Source of the DNA: Collinsella sp.
GTDB lineage: Bacteria > Actinomycetota > Coriobacteriia > Coriobacteriales > Coriobacteriaceae
Direction of reading: 5' to 3'
Assembly (NCBI GenBank): GCA_018381235.1
Contig: JAGZSF010000021.1
Span: 1 to 17,509, forward strand
DNA: 17,509 nt
The translations under genes were made by a program, and so were the position numbers. Under the pieces are notes generated by a model. The model saw nothing but the letters and a program-made list of their open reading frames with translations, was not told the DNA's origin and did not search any database. Position 1 is the first letter of the stretch. Each line of letters starts with the position of its first letter. Positions 1-6,252 of the stretch are shown here, piece after piece.

Positions 1-24
1 AGGAAAGTCATAGATGCGGGCGTG

Positions 25-81
25 TTGGCTAAAATGGGTCGGCCGGGATTGGTCAATCTCGGCCGACTATATTTGGCTAAA
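25..81. repeat. Palindrome inside three boxes spaced 24 bp apart
   Basis: Three related boxes start at 25, 49 and 73 (TTGGCTAAA, TTGGTCAAT, TTGGCTAAA), exactly 24 bases apart. Between and across them sits an inverted repeat with 14-bp arms, 38-51 and 54-67 (GTCGGCCGGGATTG and CAATCTCGGCCGAC), with one G-T pair and a 2-base centre. The block lies just beyond the point where the GH1 gene loses homology (about 97). It could be the edge of an inserted element, a protein-binding array or a recombination site; the sequence alone does not decide. Confidence 0.6.
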
Positions 82-92
82 TTATTCCGGCG

Positions 93-392
93 CTAACAAT
101 CGATACCCTTTTCATTCACTTCACCGATACCCGTGGGGATGATTCGACTCCATGAAAGAGAGAAGCGATAGGTGTTTTGTCCGCCTTCTTTCATCATGCG
201 GATATCTTCTTCATAGCGATGGTAGAAGTCGCAAGATACATCACCGTCAACATGGTTGATGTTCTTATTGCTTGTGTGGTTAAAGAAATCCCACTCGCCA
301 AGGCCTTTGCCGTCTTCGTTCCAGGCACCCTCGCACTGATAAGACGCCGTGGCGGAACCCCAGAGAAACGGGATGTTGTTCACGTTGCCCAT
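93..392 (-). pseudogene. Truncated GH1 6-phospho-beta-glucosidase (N-terminal piece)
   Basis: GH1 enzymes hydrolyse beta-glucosides, and the phospho-glucosidase branch acts on PTS-imported cellobiose- or arbutin-type sugars in the cytoplasm. The piece carries the GH1 N-terminal signature (FLWGSATASYQCEG, near residues 8-21 counted from the chosen start) and the conserved YRFSLSWSRIIP stretch. It then stops after KGIDC, where relatives continue with KGIDYYN. GH1 proteins are about 450-480 aa; only about 99 residues remain, and both catalytic glutamates (the NEP and ENG motifs) are gone, so it cannot be an active enzyme. The start chosen is the third in-frame ATG (392), which has a GGAAAGGGGA ribosome site four to five bases upstream; two earlier ATGs (410, 407) lack one. 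It is divergent from the RpiR-type regulator at 544. Assignment to GH1 is secure; the 6-phospho specificity is inferred from the regulator next door. Confidence 0.85.
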
Positions 393-463
393 GAATCCCC
401 TTTCCATCATTCAACACGGTGGATACGTGTGGCGGAATTACGATTAAGATGACGTCAACTGAT

Positions 464-501
464 TTGAATCATAGGAGAACGACCAAAGCTGTTTGATTCA
501 A
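464..501. promoter_or_regulatory. Inverted repeat, candidate operator between GH1 and rpiR-type gene
   Basis: TTGAATCA (464-471) is repeated as its exact reverse complement TGATTCAA (494-501), with centres 30 bases apart, in the divergent intergenic region. RpiR-family regulators usually bind inverted repeats next to their own gene and the sugar gene they control. The right half-site lies just upstream of a TATGAT -10-like hexamer, so binding would plausibly affect the regulator's own promoter. Functional role is inferred. Confidence 0.45.
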
Positions 502-510
502 TAAATGAAC

Positions 511-516
511 TATGAT
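511..516 (+). promoter_or_regulatory. Candidate -10 box for the RpiR-type gene
   Basis: TATGAT matches the -10 consensus in five of six bases; no good -35 is present at 17 bp upstream, so an activator or weak promoter is possible. A start of transcription near 523 would exclude an ATG at 505 as the translation start and fits the GTG at 544. Confidence 0.35.
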
Positions 517-543
517 TTCGAGGAGAGCGGAAAGAGGGATCAC

Positions 544-1380
544 GTGAATATCAATGACTTCGATGTGCTCAATCGCATTAGCTCCATCATCAACAGCGAG
601 TTTGGGTCAAACGATGCCGCCATCGCTCGATATCTCATCGCTCACATTAGGCGTTCGAGCGAAATCAATGTTGCCACAATAACCCGCGATGCATTCGTGA
701 CCCGTTCCGCTGTTCGTCGTTTCTGCAATCGATTGGGCTACCAGTCTCTTAGCGATTTGAAAGAATCATTTACTCAATCAGTCTTTCCAAGCGACTTAAG
801 CCATCGAGAGGAGGAATTTGGCTACGAGGAGTACAGGGCAGAGCTCGACGTTCGCATGATCGAGATGTTCGCTGAGGTTGAAAGCGGCGTGTCCGATATC
901 GCTATTAAGCACCTTGCCGACGAAATTGATGGCCATAAAAACGTTGAAATCTGGTGCACCAATAATGTGAGCGCCAATCTCGTACGATTTCAGCAGGAAA
1001 TGTTTTATGCGGGCAAGATAGTTCGCATAGTTGCTGGGGCTAACGTCGCGGAATTGAAAAACATGGGAGACGCTTCGCAGTCATTGATAATTCTCGTATC
1101 GGTCTCCGGGCTATTTGCGTCCCAGGCGCGTGAGTATCTTGATTGCCGTTCGGGCAGGAAGATTCTAATTACTGCGTTTAGCAACGATGACAAATCGAGG
1201 TCTTTTGACCGTGTATATCGTCTTGGTAATGCGGGAAACGGAATTGACCGACTCGGCGTTTATTCGAAATACGCCATGACCTATTTCTTCGACTTGCTAT
1301 CGTCGTGTTACTTGAGTCGCTACCCCTGCACCAAGGGGGAGCCGCTCTATGGGTCTACTTTGGTCTGGCCCGAGCAGTAG
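544..1380 (+). CDS. MurR/RpiR-family transcriptional regulator (HTH-6 + SIS)
   Basis: A DNA-binding regulator of sugar-phosphate metabolism. The N-terminal part (about residues 1-75) is an HTH of the RpiR type, with the recognition-helix region RDAFVTRSAVRRFCNRLGYQ followed by SLSDLKESF, which is the family pattern. The rest (about 110-250) resembles a SIS sugar-phosphate-binding domain (VEIWCTNNVSANLV, then SLIILVSVSGLF). The start chosen is GTG 544, with AAAGAGGGA six bases upstream; an ATG at 505 extends the frame by 13 residues but lacks a ribosome site and overlaps the likely -10. At 278 aa the length is normal. It is divergent from a GH1 fragment, suggesting it once controlled beta-glucoside use and is now orphaned. 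Codon use is less GC-rich than in the translation genes downstream, hinting at transfer. Confidence 0.88.
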   Translation: MNINDFDVLNRISSIINSEFGSNDAAIARYLIAHIRRSSEINVATITRDAFVTRSAVRRFCNRLGYQSLSDLKESFTQSVFPSDLSHREEEFGYEEYRAELDVRMIEMFAEVESGVSDIAIKHLADEIDGHKNVEIWCTNNVSANLVRFQQEMFYAGKIVRIVAGANVAELKNMGDASQSLIILVSVSGLFASQAREYLDCRSGRKILITAFSNDDKSRSFDRVYRLGNAGNGIDRLGVYSKYAMTYFFDLLSSCYLSRYPCTKGEPLYGSTLVWPEQ

Positions 1381-1687
1381 CGGCTCTATAGTTCTCCCGT
1401 CTGGAGAATGAGCGTGGATAATCTCCGCTTTGGGCTTAGAGCCGCGCTAAAAGCGGGAGATTATCCACGCTTGAACGTGCCGTGGAAGCACGATCGTGAC
1501 CTATGTAATAGTGCAAGAGGGTCGGTATCGAAGGTCGATGCTGCAGATGTACTCCACCGTGACAAAGTGTTCCCTCGTGAAATGTCACAAGCGTAGCCAA
1601 ATCCACCGTCCTTCATATCCAAACTCAACAAAACCGCAGGTCACAGCTATATAGATACGCCCGGCACCGTGTATCTAGAGGTTTTCG
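1381..1687. other. Intergenic stretch without a convincing gene
   Basis: A 62-codon frame from ATG 1408 has no good ribosome site and runs through the inverted repeat at 1411-1471, so I do not call it. A small perfect hairpin (TTCTCC 1392-1397, GGAGAA 1403-1408) follows the regulator stop but lacks a T run. GTGACA/TGTCAC (1559-1564, 1583-1588) is a weak inverted repeat. Nothing else stands out before the tRNA promoter. Confidence 0.5.
1411..1471. repeat. Long inverted repeat, 20-21 bp arms
   Basis: AGCGTGGATAATCTCCGCTT (1411-1430) pairs with the arm at 1451-1471 along its whole length apart from one extra base (CCC against CC). The 20-base loop has its own GC-rich content. There is no T run on either side, so a simple terminator is unlikely; a small mobile or REP-like element or a structured RNA is possible. 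Confidence 0.7.
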
Positions 1688-1717
1688 TTGACAGCCCCCA
1701 AGGTTGCATCGTATTAT
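1688..1717 (+). promoter_or_regulatory. Promoter of the tRNA-tuf unit
   Basis: A perfect -35 TTGACA (1688-1693) is followed after 18 bases by TATTAT (1712-1717). The upstream sequence GAGGTTTTCG extends the match to the rpmG promoter (3519-3548). The first tRNA begins 63 bases after the -10. Confidence 0.75.
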
Positions 1718-1779
1718 CTTTTTCGGTCGCGGGGGCGGCGGTCCAAAAGACCAAAGGACCTGCGGATACTTGAACGATT

Positions 1780-1861
1780 GGGAGTTTGCCCGAGTGGTTA
1801 ATGGGGACGGGCTGTAAACCCGTTGGCTCTGCCTACATAGGTTCGAATCCTATAGCTCCCA
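1780..1861 (+). tRNA. tRNA-Tyr (anticodon GTA)
   Basis: The anticodon stem ACGGG/CCCGT encloses the loop CTGTAAA, giving anticodon GTA. A 7-bp acceptor stem forms (GGGAGTT with AGCTCCC), there is a long variable arm typical of tRNA-Tyr (class II), and the T-loop is GTTCGAATC. The 3' CCA is not encoded (discriminator A is followed by CCC), unlike the next two tRNAs. First gene of the tRNA-tuf unit. Confidence 0.95.
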
Positions 1862-1871
1862 CCCGTCAAGT

Positions 1872-1947
1872 GCCTGTATAGCTCAGTCGGTAGAGCACTT
1901 CGTTGGTAACGAAGAGGTCACCAGTTCAAGTCTGGTTGCAGGCTCCA
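1872..1947 (+). tRNA. tRNA-Thr (anticodon GGT)
   Basis: The anticodon stem CTTCG/CGAAG encloses TTGGTAA, giving GGT. The acceptor stem GCCTGTA pairs with TGCAGGC, the discriminator is T, and CCA is encoded (1945-1947). It lies ten bases after tRNA-Tyr, in the same transcript. Confidence 0.96.
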
Positions 1948-1950
1948 TCC

Positions 1951-2027
1951 GGCGGTGTAGCTCAGTTGGTTAGAGCACACGGTTCATACCCGTGGCGTCA
2001 CTGGTTCGAATCCAGTCACCGCTACCA
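1951..2027 (+). tRNA. tRNA-Met (anticodon CAT), elongator type
   Basis: The stem CACGG/CCGTG encloses TTCATAC, giving CAT. The acceptor GGCGGTG pairs with CACCGCT, starting with a G-T pair; CCA is encoded. The anticodon stem lacks the three G-C pairs of initiator tRNA, so an elongator is preferred. A lysidine-modified tRNA-Ile is possible in principle, but the acceptor resembles elongator Met. It is three bases downstream of tRNA-Thr. Confidence 0.9.
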
Positions 2028-2038
2028 TAGGTAACACG

Positions 2039-2069
2039 GTGGCTTCTCAATAGTATGTTGAGAGGCCAC
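2039..2069 (+). other. Hairpin between the tRNAs and tuf
   Basis: A 12-bp stem (GTGGCTTCTCAA with TTGAGAGGCCAC, one G-T pair) encloses a 7-base loop. No T run follows, so it is more likely an RNA-processing site separating the tRNAs from the tuf mRNA, or a stabilising 5' structure, than a terminator. A smaller GTCCC/GGGAC hairpin follows at about 2088-2102. Confidence 0.55.
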
Positions 2070-2123
2070 TATGGTATAAAGGCAAAGTCCCGTCCGGGGA
2101 CGACCTGTTTAGAGGAGGGCTTT

Positions 2124-3314
2124 ATGGCCAAAGAGAAGTTTGAGCGCACTAAGCCGCATGTTAACATCGGCACCATTGGTCACGTCGACCACGGCAAGAC
2201 CACGCTGACCGCTGCCATCACCAAGGTTCTCTCCGAGACCGAGGGCTGCAAGGCTGACTTCACTGCGTTCGAGAACATCGACAAGGCTCCCGAGGAGCGC
2301 GAGCGCGGCATTACGATCTCGGTCTCCCACGTCGAGTACGAGACTGCTGCCCGTCACTACGCTCACGTTGACTGCCCGGGCCACGCTGACTACGTCAAGA
2401 ACATGATCTCCGGTGCTGCTCAGATGGACGGCGCTATCCTGGTCATCGCCGCTACCGACGGCCCCATGGCTCAGACCCGCGAGCACATCCTGCTCGCCCG
2501 TCAGGTCGGCGTTCCCTACATCGTCGTCTTCCTGAACAAGTGCGACATGGTCGACGATGACGAGCTCATCGACCTCGTCGAGATGGAGACCCGTGAGCTC
2601 CTCTCCGAGTACGATTTCCCCGGCGACGACATTCCCGTCATCCGTGGTTCCGCTCTGGGCGCTCTCGAGGGCGACGCCAAGTGGATGGACGCTATCCGCG
2701 AGCTCATGAAGGCCGTCGACGAGTACATCCCGACGCCTGCTCGTAACAACGACCTCCCCTTCCTGATGGCCGTTGAGGACGTTATGACCATCTCCGGCCG
2801 TGGTACCGTTGCTACCGGCCGTGTCGAGCGCGGTGAGCTCAAGCTCAACGAGCCCGTCGAGATCGTCGGCATCAAGGATACCCAGAACACCGTCGTTACC
2901 GGTATCGAGATGTTCCGTAAGTCCATGGACTTCTGCGAGGCTGGCGACAACGTCGGTCTGCTGCTCCGCGGCATCAAGCGCGAGGACATCGAGCGCGGCC
3001 AGGTTCTCTGCAAGCCCGGTTCGGTTACCCCGCACACCAAGTTCACCGGTGAGATCTACGTTCTGACCAAGGAGGAGGGCGGCCGTCACACCCCGTTCTT
3101 CGATGGTTATCGTCCTCAGTTCTACTTCCGTACCACCGACGTTACCGGTACGGTCAAGCTCCCCGAGGGCACCGAGATGGCTATGCCTGGTGACCACATC
3201 ACCATCGAGGGCGACCTCATCCACCCGATCGCCATGGAGGAGGGCCTGCGCTTCGCTATCCGCGAGGGTGGCCACACCGTCGGTTCGGGCATCGTCTCCA
3301 CGATCATTGAGTAA
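2124..3314 (+). CDS. tuf: Elongation factor Tu
   Basis: EF-Tu is the GTPase that brings aminoacyl-tRNA to the ribosomal A site. The GTP-binding motifs are intact: P-loop GHVDHGKT (residues 19-26), DCPGH (switch II) and NKCD. All three domains are present, ending with the usual GGHTVGSGIVSTII tail. At 396 aa it is the normal length. The start at 2124 is set by AGAGGAGG (2111-2118) five bases upstream; an upstream in-frame ATG at 2055 is excluded because it lies in the hairpin leader. The codons are strongly biased, as expected for a very highly expressed gene. It is transcribed with three tRNAs upstream, echoing the tRNA-tufB arrangement of E. coli, and ends at a strong terminator. Confidence 0.99.
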   Translation: MAKEKFERTKPHVNIGTIGHVDHGKTTLTAAITKVLSETEGCKADFTAFENIDKAPEERERGITISVSHVEYETAARHYAHVDCPGHADYVKNMISGAAQMDGAILVIAATDGPMAQTREHILLARQVGVPYIVVFLNKCDMVDDDELIDLVEMETRELLSEYDFPGDDIPVIRGSALGALEGDAKWMDAIRELMKAVDEYIPTPARNNDLPFLMAVEDVMTISGRGTVATGRVERGELKLNEPVEIVGIKDTQNTVVTGIEMFRKSMDFCEAGDNVGLLLRGIKREDIERGQVLCKPGSVTPHTKFTGEIYVLTKEEGGRHTPFFDGYRPQFYFRTTDVTGTVKLPEGTEMAMPGDHITIEGDLIHPIAMEEGLRFAIREGGHTVGSGIVSTIIE

Positions 3315-3342
3315 ATTAGCTCTTTGATATAGCTGACTTAGA

Positions 3343-3377
3343 GAACCCGGCACTTATATGGGTGCCGGGTTCTTTTC
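3343..3377 (+). terminator. Rho-independent terminator of tuf
   Basis: An 11-bp perfect stem (GAACCCGGCAC with GTGCCGGGTTC) encloses an 8-base loop and is followed by TTTT. It lies 28 bases after the tuf stop. Confidence 0.92.
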
Positions 3378-3518
3378 TGCAATGGATATTGAGCCGTTGC
3401 TGGTGTCGAGAGGATCGACAATGGTCCTGGATGCACCGTCGATTAGATCTCGATGACTTCATTGATGTGTTCCAAATATGAATGGATCCACCGAGAACCA
3501 ATTGACTCGAGGTTTTCA

Positions 3519-3548
3519 TTGACAGCACTTACGTGGAGCTGATAAAGT
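3519..3548 (+). promoter_or_regulatory. Promoter of rpmG-trnW (and perhaps secE onward)
   Basis: TTGACA (3519-3524), an 18-base spacer and TAAAGT (3543-3548). The sequence upstream and across the -35, GAGGTTTTCATTGACAGC, matches that of the tRNA-tuf promoter at 17 of 18 positions. Nothing else is evident in 3378-3518. Confidence 0.7.
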
Positions 3549-3593
3549 AACAACTCGTGCCCGTACGGGGCGGAAATGAAAGGTTCAGGATAC

Positions 3594-3743
3594 ATGCGTA
3601 CTCTAGTTACTCTTGCGTGCACTGAGTGCAAGCGCCGCAACTATACGACCACCAAGAACAAGTCGACCATGCCTGATCGTATGGAGATCAAGAAGTATTG
3701 CCCCTGGTGCCGTCACCACACGCTGCACAAAGAGACTCGCTAG
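3594..3743 (+). CDS. rpmG: Ribosomal protein L33, zinc-ribbon type
   Basis: A 49-residue large-subunit protein, MRTLVTLACTECKRRNY at its start. Two CxxC pairs (Cys9/Cys12 and Cys36/Cys39) form the zinc ribbon, so this is the zinc-binding form of L33 rather than the cysteine-free form. The sequence YTTTKNKSTMPDRMEIKKYCPWC is typical. It lies between tuf and tRNA-Trp, as in many Gram-positive genomes. The ribosome site is weak (AAAGG about ten bases upstream). Confidence 0.97.
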   Translation: MRTLVTLACTECKRRNYTTTKNKSTMPDRMEIKKYCPWCRHHTLHKETR

Positions 3744-3756
3744 TCTCTAGTCACAT

Positions 3757-3832
3757 ACGCCAGTAGTTCAATTGGTAGAGCATCGGTCTCCAAAACCGAG
3801 TGTTGAGGGTTCGAGTCCTTCCTGGCGTGCCA
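3757..3832 (+). tRNA. tRNA-Trp (anticodon CCA)
   Basis: The anticodon stem TCGGT/ACCGA encloses CTCCAAA, giving CCA. The acceptor ACGCCAG pairs with CTGGCGT, the discriminator is G, and 3' CCA is encoded. It lies 13 bases after rpmG, the classical position before secE. Confidence 0.97.
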
Positions 3833-3841
3833 GTCATTATT

Positions 3842-3872
3842 CCGTAAGCTCCCAATTGGGGGCTTACGGTTT
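3842..3872 (+). terminator. Hairpin after tRNA-Trp, terminator or attenuator
   Basis: A 12-bp stem (CCGTAAGCTCCC with GGGGGCTTACGG, one G-T pair) encloses AATT and is followed only by TTTAC. The short T run suggests partial termination, so secE-nusG may be read through from the rpmG promoter. Confidence 0.65.
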
Positions 3873-3908
3873 ACTCATGTATAAGCGCATTGCGCGGAGG
3901 TAACCCAA

Positions 3909-4247
3909 ATGGCCAACAAGAAGAACAAGAAGAAGGCTCAGCAGCAGGCGCCTGCCAACAACGCTGCCGCCAACTCCAAGGTTGAGGCCAAGAAGGCCGT
4001 TGCCAAGAAGAACGAGAAGGCTGCGAAGTCCAAGAAGAACGAGAAGCCTGGTTTCTTCGCCCGCACCAAGAAGTATTTCGCTTCGGTCAAGTCCGAGATG
4101 AAGCGTGTCACGTGGCCCGATAAGAAGGAGCTTGTGAACTACTCGGTCGTCGTTTGCGCTTCTCTGATCGTCGTCGGCGTCGTCATCGCTCTGCTCGATG
4201 CTGGCTTTGGCGAGGCTCTTGCTCTGTTCTCTGGATTGAGGGGCTAA
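3909..4247 (+). CDS. secE: Preprotein translocase subunit SecE
   Basis: SecE clamps SecY in the membrane as part of the SecYEG channel. The C-terminal half carries the family core, from FFARTKKYFASVKSEMKRVTWP to a single membrane segment (about residues 77-97, VVVCASLIVVGVVIALL). The first 45 or so residues are a Lys/Ala/Asn/Gln-rich, probably disordered tail, giving 112 aa where minimal SecE proteins are about 60-65; such tails are common in actinobacteria. The start is supported by GCGGAGG ahead of ATG. Only three bases separate its stop from nusG, so the two are one operon. Confidence 0.95.
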   Translation: MANKKNKKKAQQQAPANNAAANSKVEAKKAVAKKNEKAAKSKKNEKPGFFARTKKYFASVKSEMKRVTWPDKKELVNYSVVVCASLIVVGVVIALLDAGFGEALALFSGLRG

Positions 4248-4250
4248 ACC

Positions 4251-4787
4251 ATGTCTAAGCGTTGGTACGTCGTTCACACTTACTCTGGATACGAGAACCG
4301 TGTTAAGTCCGATCTCGAGCATCGAATCGAGACTATGGGCATGCAGGACCGTATCTTTGATATCGAGATTCCTATGGAGCGTGTCACCGAGATTAAAGAG
4401 GGTGGCAAGCGTGAGACCAAGGATTCCAAGATTTTCCCGGGTTATGTCCTTGTCCGCATGGAGATGGATGATGATGCTTGGACGTGCGTTCGTAACACGC
4501 CTGGCGTCACCGGTTTCCTGGGCGGCAACGGCAAGCCCGCTCCGCTTTCCCGCGACGAGTACAACAAGATGACTCGTCGTCCCGGTAAGGGCGATTCGCC
4601 CAAGCGCACTTCGGTTGATATTGAGGTCGGCACGTCCGTCCGCGTCACCGATGGCCCGCTTACCGACTTTGATGGCAAGGTCTCCGAGGTTAACACCGAG
4701 GCTGGCAAGCTCAAGGTCACGCTGATGATCTTTGGCCGCGAGACGCCGGTCGAGCTCGACTTTAACCAGGTCGCTGTCATCGCTTAA
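4251..4787 (+). CDS. nusG: Transcription termination/antitermination factor NusG
   Basis: NusG binds RNA polymerase and links it to Rho or the ribosome. The NGN domain (about residues 1-105) begins with RWYVVHTYSGYE and contains IFPGYVLVRMEMDD; a KOW domain follows (about 122-178, VRVTDGPLTDFDGKVSEVN). At 178 aa it is a minimal NusG without an inserted domain. The ribosome site GAGGGG overlaps the end of secE, consistent with translational coupling. Confidence 0.98.
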   Translation: MSKRWYVVHTYSGYENRVKSDLEHRIETMGMQDRIFDIEIPMERVTEIKEGGKRETKDSKIFPGYVLVRMEMDDDAWTCVRNTPGVTGFLGGNGKPAPLSRDEYNKMTRRPGKGDSPKRTSVDIEVGTSVRVTDGPLTDFDGKVSEVNTEAGKLKVTLMIFGRETPVELDFNQVAVIA

Positions 4788-4907
4788 GTTTTCGTCCGTT
4801 CGCGCGAGCGTGCTTCTTCTGTGACTGCTCATCTCAGGAGTGCTTCTAACACGTGCGTGCTTACGATATAGCAAGTACTTCACACTCGTGATTCGAAAGG
4901 AATGACC
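4788..4907 (+). other. rplK leader
   Basis: A 120-base gap between nusG and rplK with no clear terminator. A possible -10, TATAGC (4867-4872), has only a poor -35 (TTCTAA) 17 bases upstream, so an internal promoter is possible but weak. In E. coli, ribosomal protein L1 represses the rplK-rplA pair by binding this part of the mRNA; I cannot pick out a clear L1 site by eye. Confidence 0.3.
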
Positions 4908-5336
4908 ATGGCTGAGAAGAAGGTTGCCAACGTCATTAAGCTCCAGATTCCTGCTGGTGCCGCTAACCCCGCTCCTCCCGTCGGCCCCGCCCTGGGCGCT
5001 GCTGGCGTGAACATCATGCAGTTCTGCCAGGCCTTTAACGCCGAGACGCAGGACAAGAAGGGCGACATCATCCCCGTTGAGATCTCTGTCTACGAGGATA
5101 AGTCCTTCTCCTTCATCACCAAGACCCCGCCGGCGGCTCACCTCATCAAGAAGGAGCTGAACCTCAAGTCTGGTTCCGCTAAGCCCCAGGCCGACAAGGT
5201 TAGTCAGCTCTCCCAGGAGCAGCTCACCAAGATCGCCGAGATCAAGATGCCGGACCTCAATGCCAACGACATTGACGCCGCCAAGAAGATCATCGCCGGT
5301 ACCGCCCGTTCCATGGGCGTCACCATCGCTGAGTAG
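4908..5336 (+). CDS. rplK: Ribosomal protein L11
   Basis: L11 forms the GTPase-associated centre of the large subunit with 23S rRNA and is needed for RelA signalling and factor binding. The family signature is clear near the N-terminus (PAGAANPAPPVGPALGAAGV, then NIMQFCQAFNAET). The C-terminal RNA-binding domain ends with IIAGTARSMGVTI. The start at 4908 has AAAGGA six bases upstream; an ATG at 4902 directly abuts that site and is rejected. The product is 142 aa, normal for L11. It precedes rplA in the usual order. Confidence 0.98.
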   Translation: MAEKKVANVIKLQIPAGAANPAPPVGPALGAAGVNIMQFCQAFNAETQDKKGDIIPVEISVYEDKSFSFITKTPPAAHLIKKELNLKSGSAKPQADKVSQLSQEQLTKIAEIKMPDLNANDIDAAKKIIAGTARSMGVTIAE

Positions 5337-5354
5337 CGATTTCTTATGGTAACG

Positions 5355-5429
5355 ACGGGTGCTCCGACCGGGGCGCCCGTTAAATGTGTGCAATAGGGCA
5401 CACGATACGATGTGGGAGGGCATAAGCCC
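5355..5429 (+). promoter_or_regulatory. Three consecutive hairpins in the rplK-rplA gap
   Basis: Hairpin 1: ACGGGTGCTCC (5355-5365) with GGGGCGCCCGT (5370-5380), two G-T pairs. Hairpin 2: GTGTGC (5386-5391) with GCACAC (5398-5403). Hairpin 3: GGGC (5418-5421) with GCCC (5426-5429), extendable by GTGG and CCAC outside it. No T run follows any of them. The rplA ribosome site GGAGG lies just downstream of the third. They could tune the L11:L1 ratio or be processing sites. Confidence 0.45.
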
Positions 5430-5453
5430 GTTTAACCACAGGAGGTAACGCAC

Positions 5454-6161
5454 ATGGCTAAGCATGGTAAGAGCTATAACGCCGCTGCCGAGAAGATCGA
5501 CCGCGCCACGCTCTACACCCCCCTTCAGGCTGCCAAGCTCATCAAGGAGCTCGACACCGCCAAGTTCGACGAGACCGTCGAGGCCCACTTCCGTCTGGGC
5601 ATCGATACTCGTAAGGCTGACCAGAACATCCGTGGTTCCATCTCTCTGCCCCACGGCACCGGCAAGACCGTTCGTGTTGCCGTCTTCGCGGAGGGCGAGA
5701 AGGCTCGCGAGGCCGAGGCTGCCGGCGCCGACATCATCGGTTCCGACGAGCTCGTCGCCCAGATCCAGAAGGGCGAGATCAACTTCGACGCCGCTATCGC
5801 TACGCCGAACATGATGGCCAAGGTTGGCCGCATCGGTAAGATCCTTGGTCCCCGTGGCCTCATGCCGAACCCCAAGCTCGGCACCGTGACCATGGACGTC
5901 GCCAAGATGGTCTCCGAGCTCAAGGCCGGCCGCGTTGAGTATCGCGCCGACCGCTACGGCATCTGCCACGTGCCCCTGGGCAAGAAGTCCTTCTCCGAGC
6001 AGCAGCTCGTCGAGAACTACGCTGCCCTGTACACCGAGATTCTGCGCGTCAAGCCCTCTTCCGCTAAGGGCAAGTACGTCAAGTCCATCTCTGTGTCTTC
6101 CACCATGGGCCCTGGCGTCAAGGTCGATCCCGCTGTCCAGCGCGACTTCCTGGCTGAGTAA
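5454..6161 (+). CDS. rplA: Ribosomal protein L1
   Basis: L1 forms the mobile stalk at the tRNA exit side of the ribosome and is usually the translational repressor of its own operon. Signatures: FDETVEAHFRLGIDTRKADQ at about residue 37, then GADIIGSDELV, and the hallmark IGKILGPRGLMPNPKLGTV. At 235 aa it is close to the usual 230. The start has AGGAGG nine bases upstream. It is the last gene before a strong terminator, and no rplJ-rplL follows on this strand, so that pair must lie elsewhere. Confidence 0.98.
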   Translation: MAKHGKSYNAAAEKIDRATLYTPLQAAKLIKELDTAKFDETVEAHFRLGIDTRKADQNIRGSISLPHGTGKTVRVAVFAEGEKAREAEAAGADIIGSDELVAQIQKGEINFDAAIATPNMMAKVGRIGKILGPRGLMPNPKLGTVTMDVAKMVSELKAGRVEYRADRYGICHVPLGKKSFSEQQLVENYAALYTEILRVKPSSAKGKYVKSISVSSTMGPGVKVDPAVQRDFLAE

Positions 6162-6197
6162 CTTTTAGTTACTGCCTGAGCAAAGCAAGCATTGCTA

Positions 6198-6236
6198 AAG
6201 AAACCCGGTTCTGCCTTGTGCAGGACCGGGTTTCTT
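6198..6236 (+). terminator. Rho-independent terminator of the secE-rplA block
   Basis: A 17-bp stem with one G-T pair (AAGAAACCCGGTTCTGC with its complement) encloses CTTGT and ends in TTTCTT. The A-rich left arm also lets it work for minus-strand transcripts. Confidence 0.9.
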
Positions 6237-6252
6237 GCTATCGCGTCAAAAG

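Noticed and set aside
1..92. CRISPR fragment from the 24-base-spaced boxes
   Set aside because: Repeats of nine bases with 15-base spacing are far too short, and the middle one is degenerate.
1408..1596. 62-codon frame after the regulator
   Set aside because: It runs through the inverted repeat, has a poor ribosome site and no familiar sequence.
1951..2027. Initiator tRNA-Met
   Set aside because: The anticodon stem lacks the three consecutive G-C pairs of the initiator, and the acceptor is of elongator type.
2109..3353. 414-codon minus-strand frame over tuf
   Set aside because: Shadow of the strongly biased tuf codons; no recognisable domain.
3864..5969. 701-codon open frame on the minus strand
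   Set aside because: It is antisense to secE, nusG, rplK and rplA; GC-rich biased codons leave the opposite frame open. No ribosome site and low-complexity Leu/Gly/Asp content.
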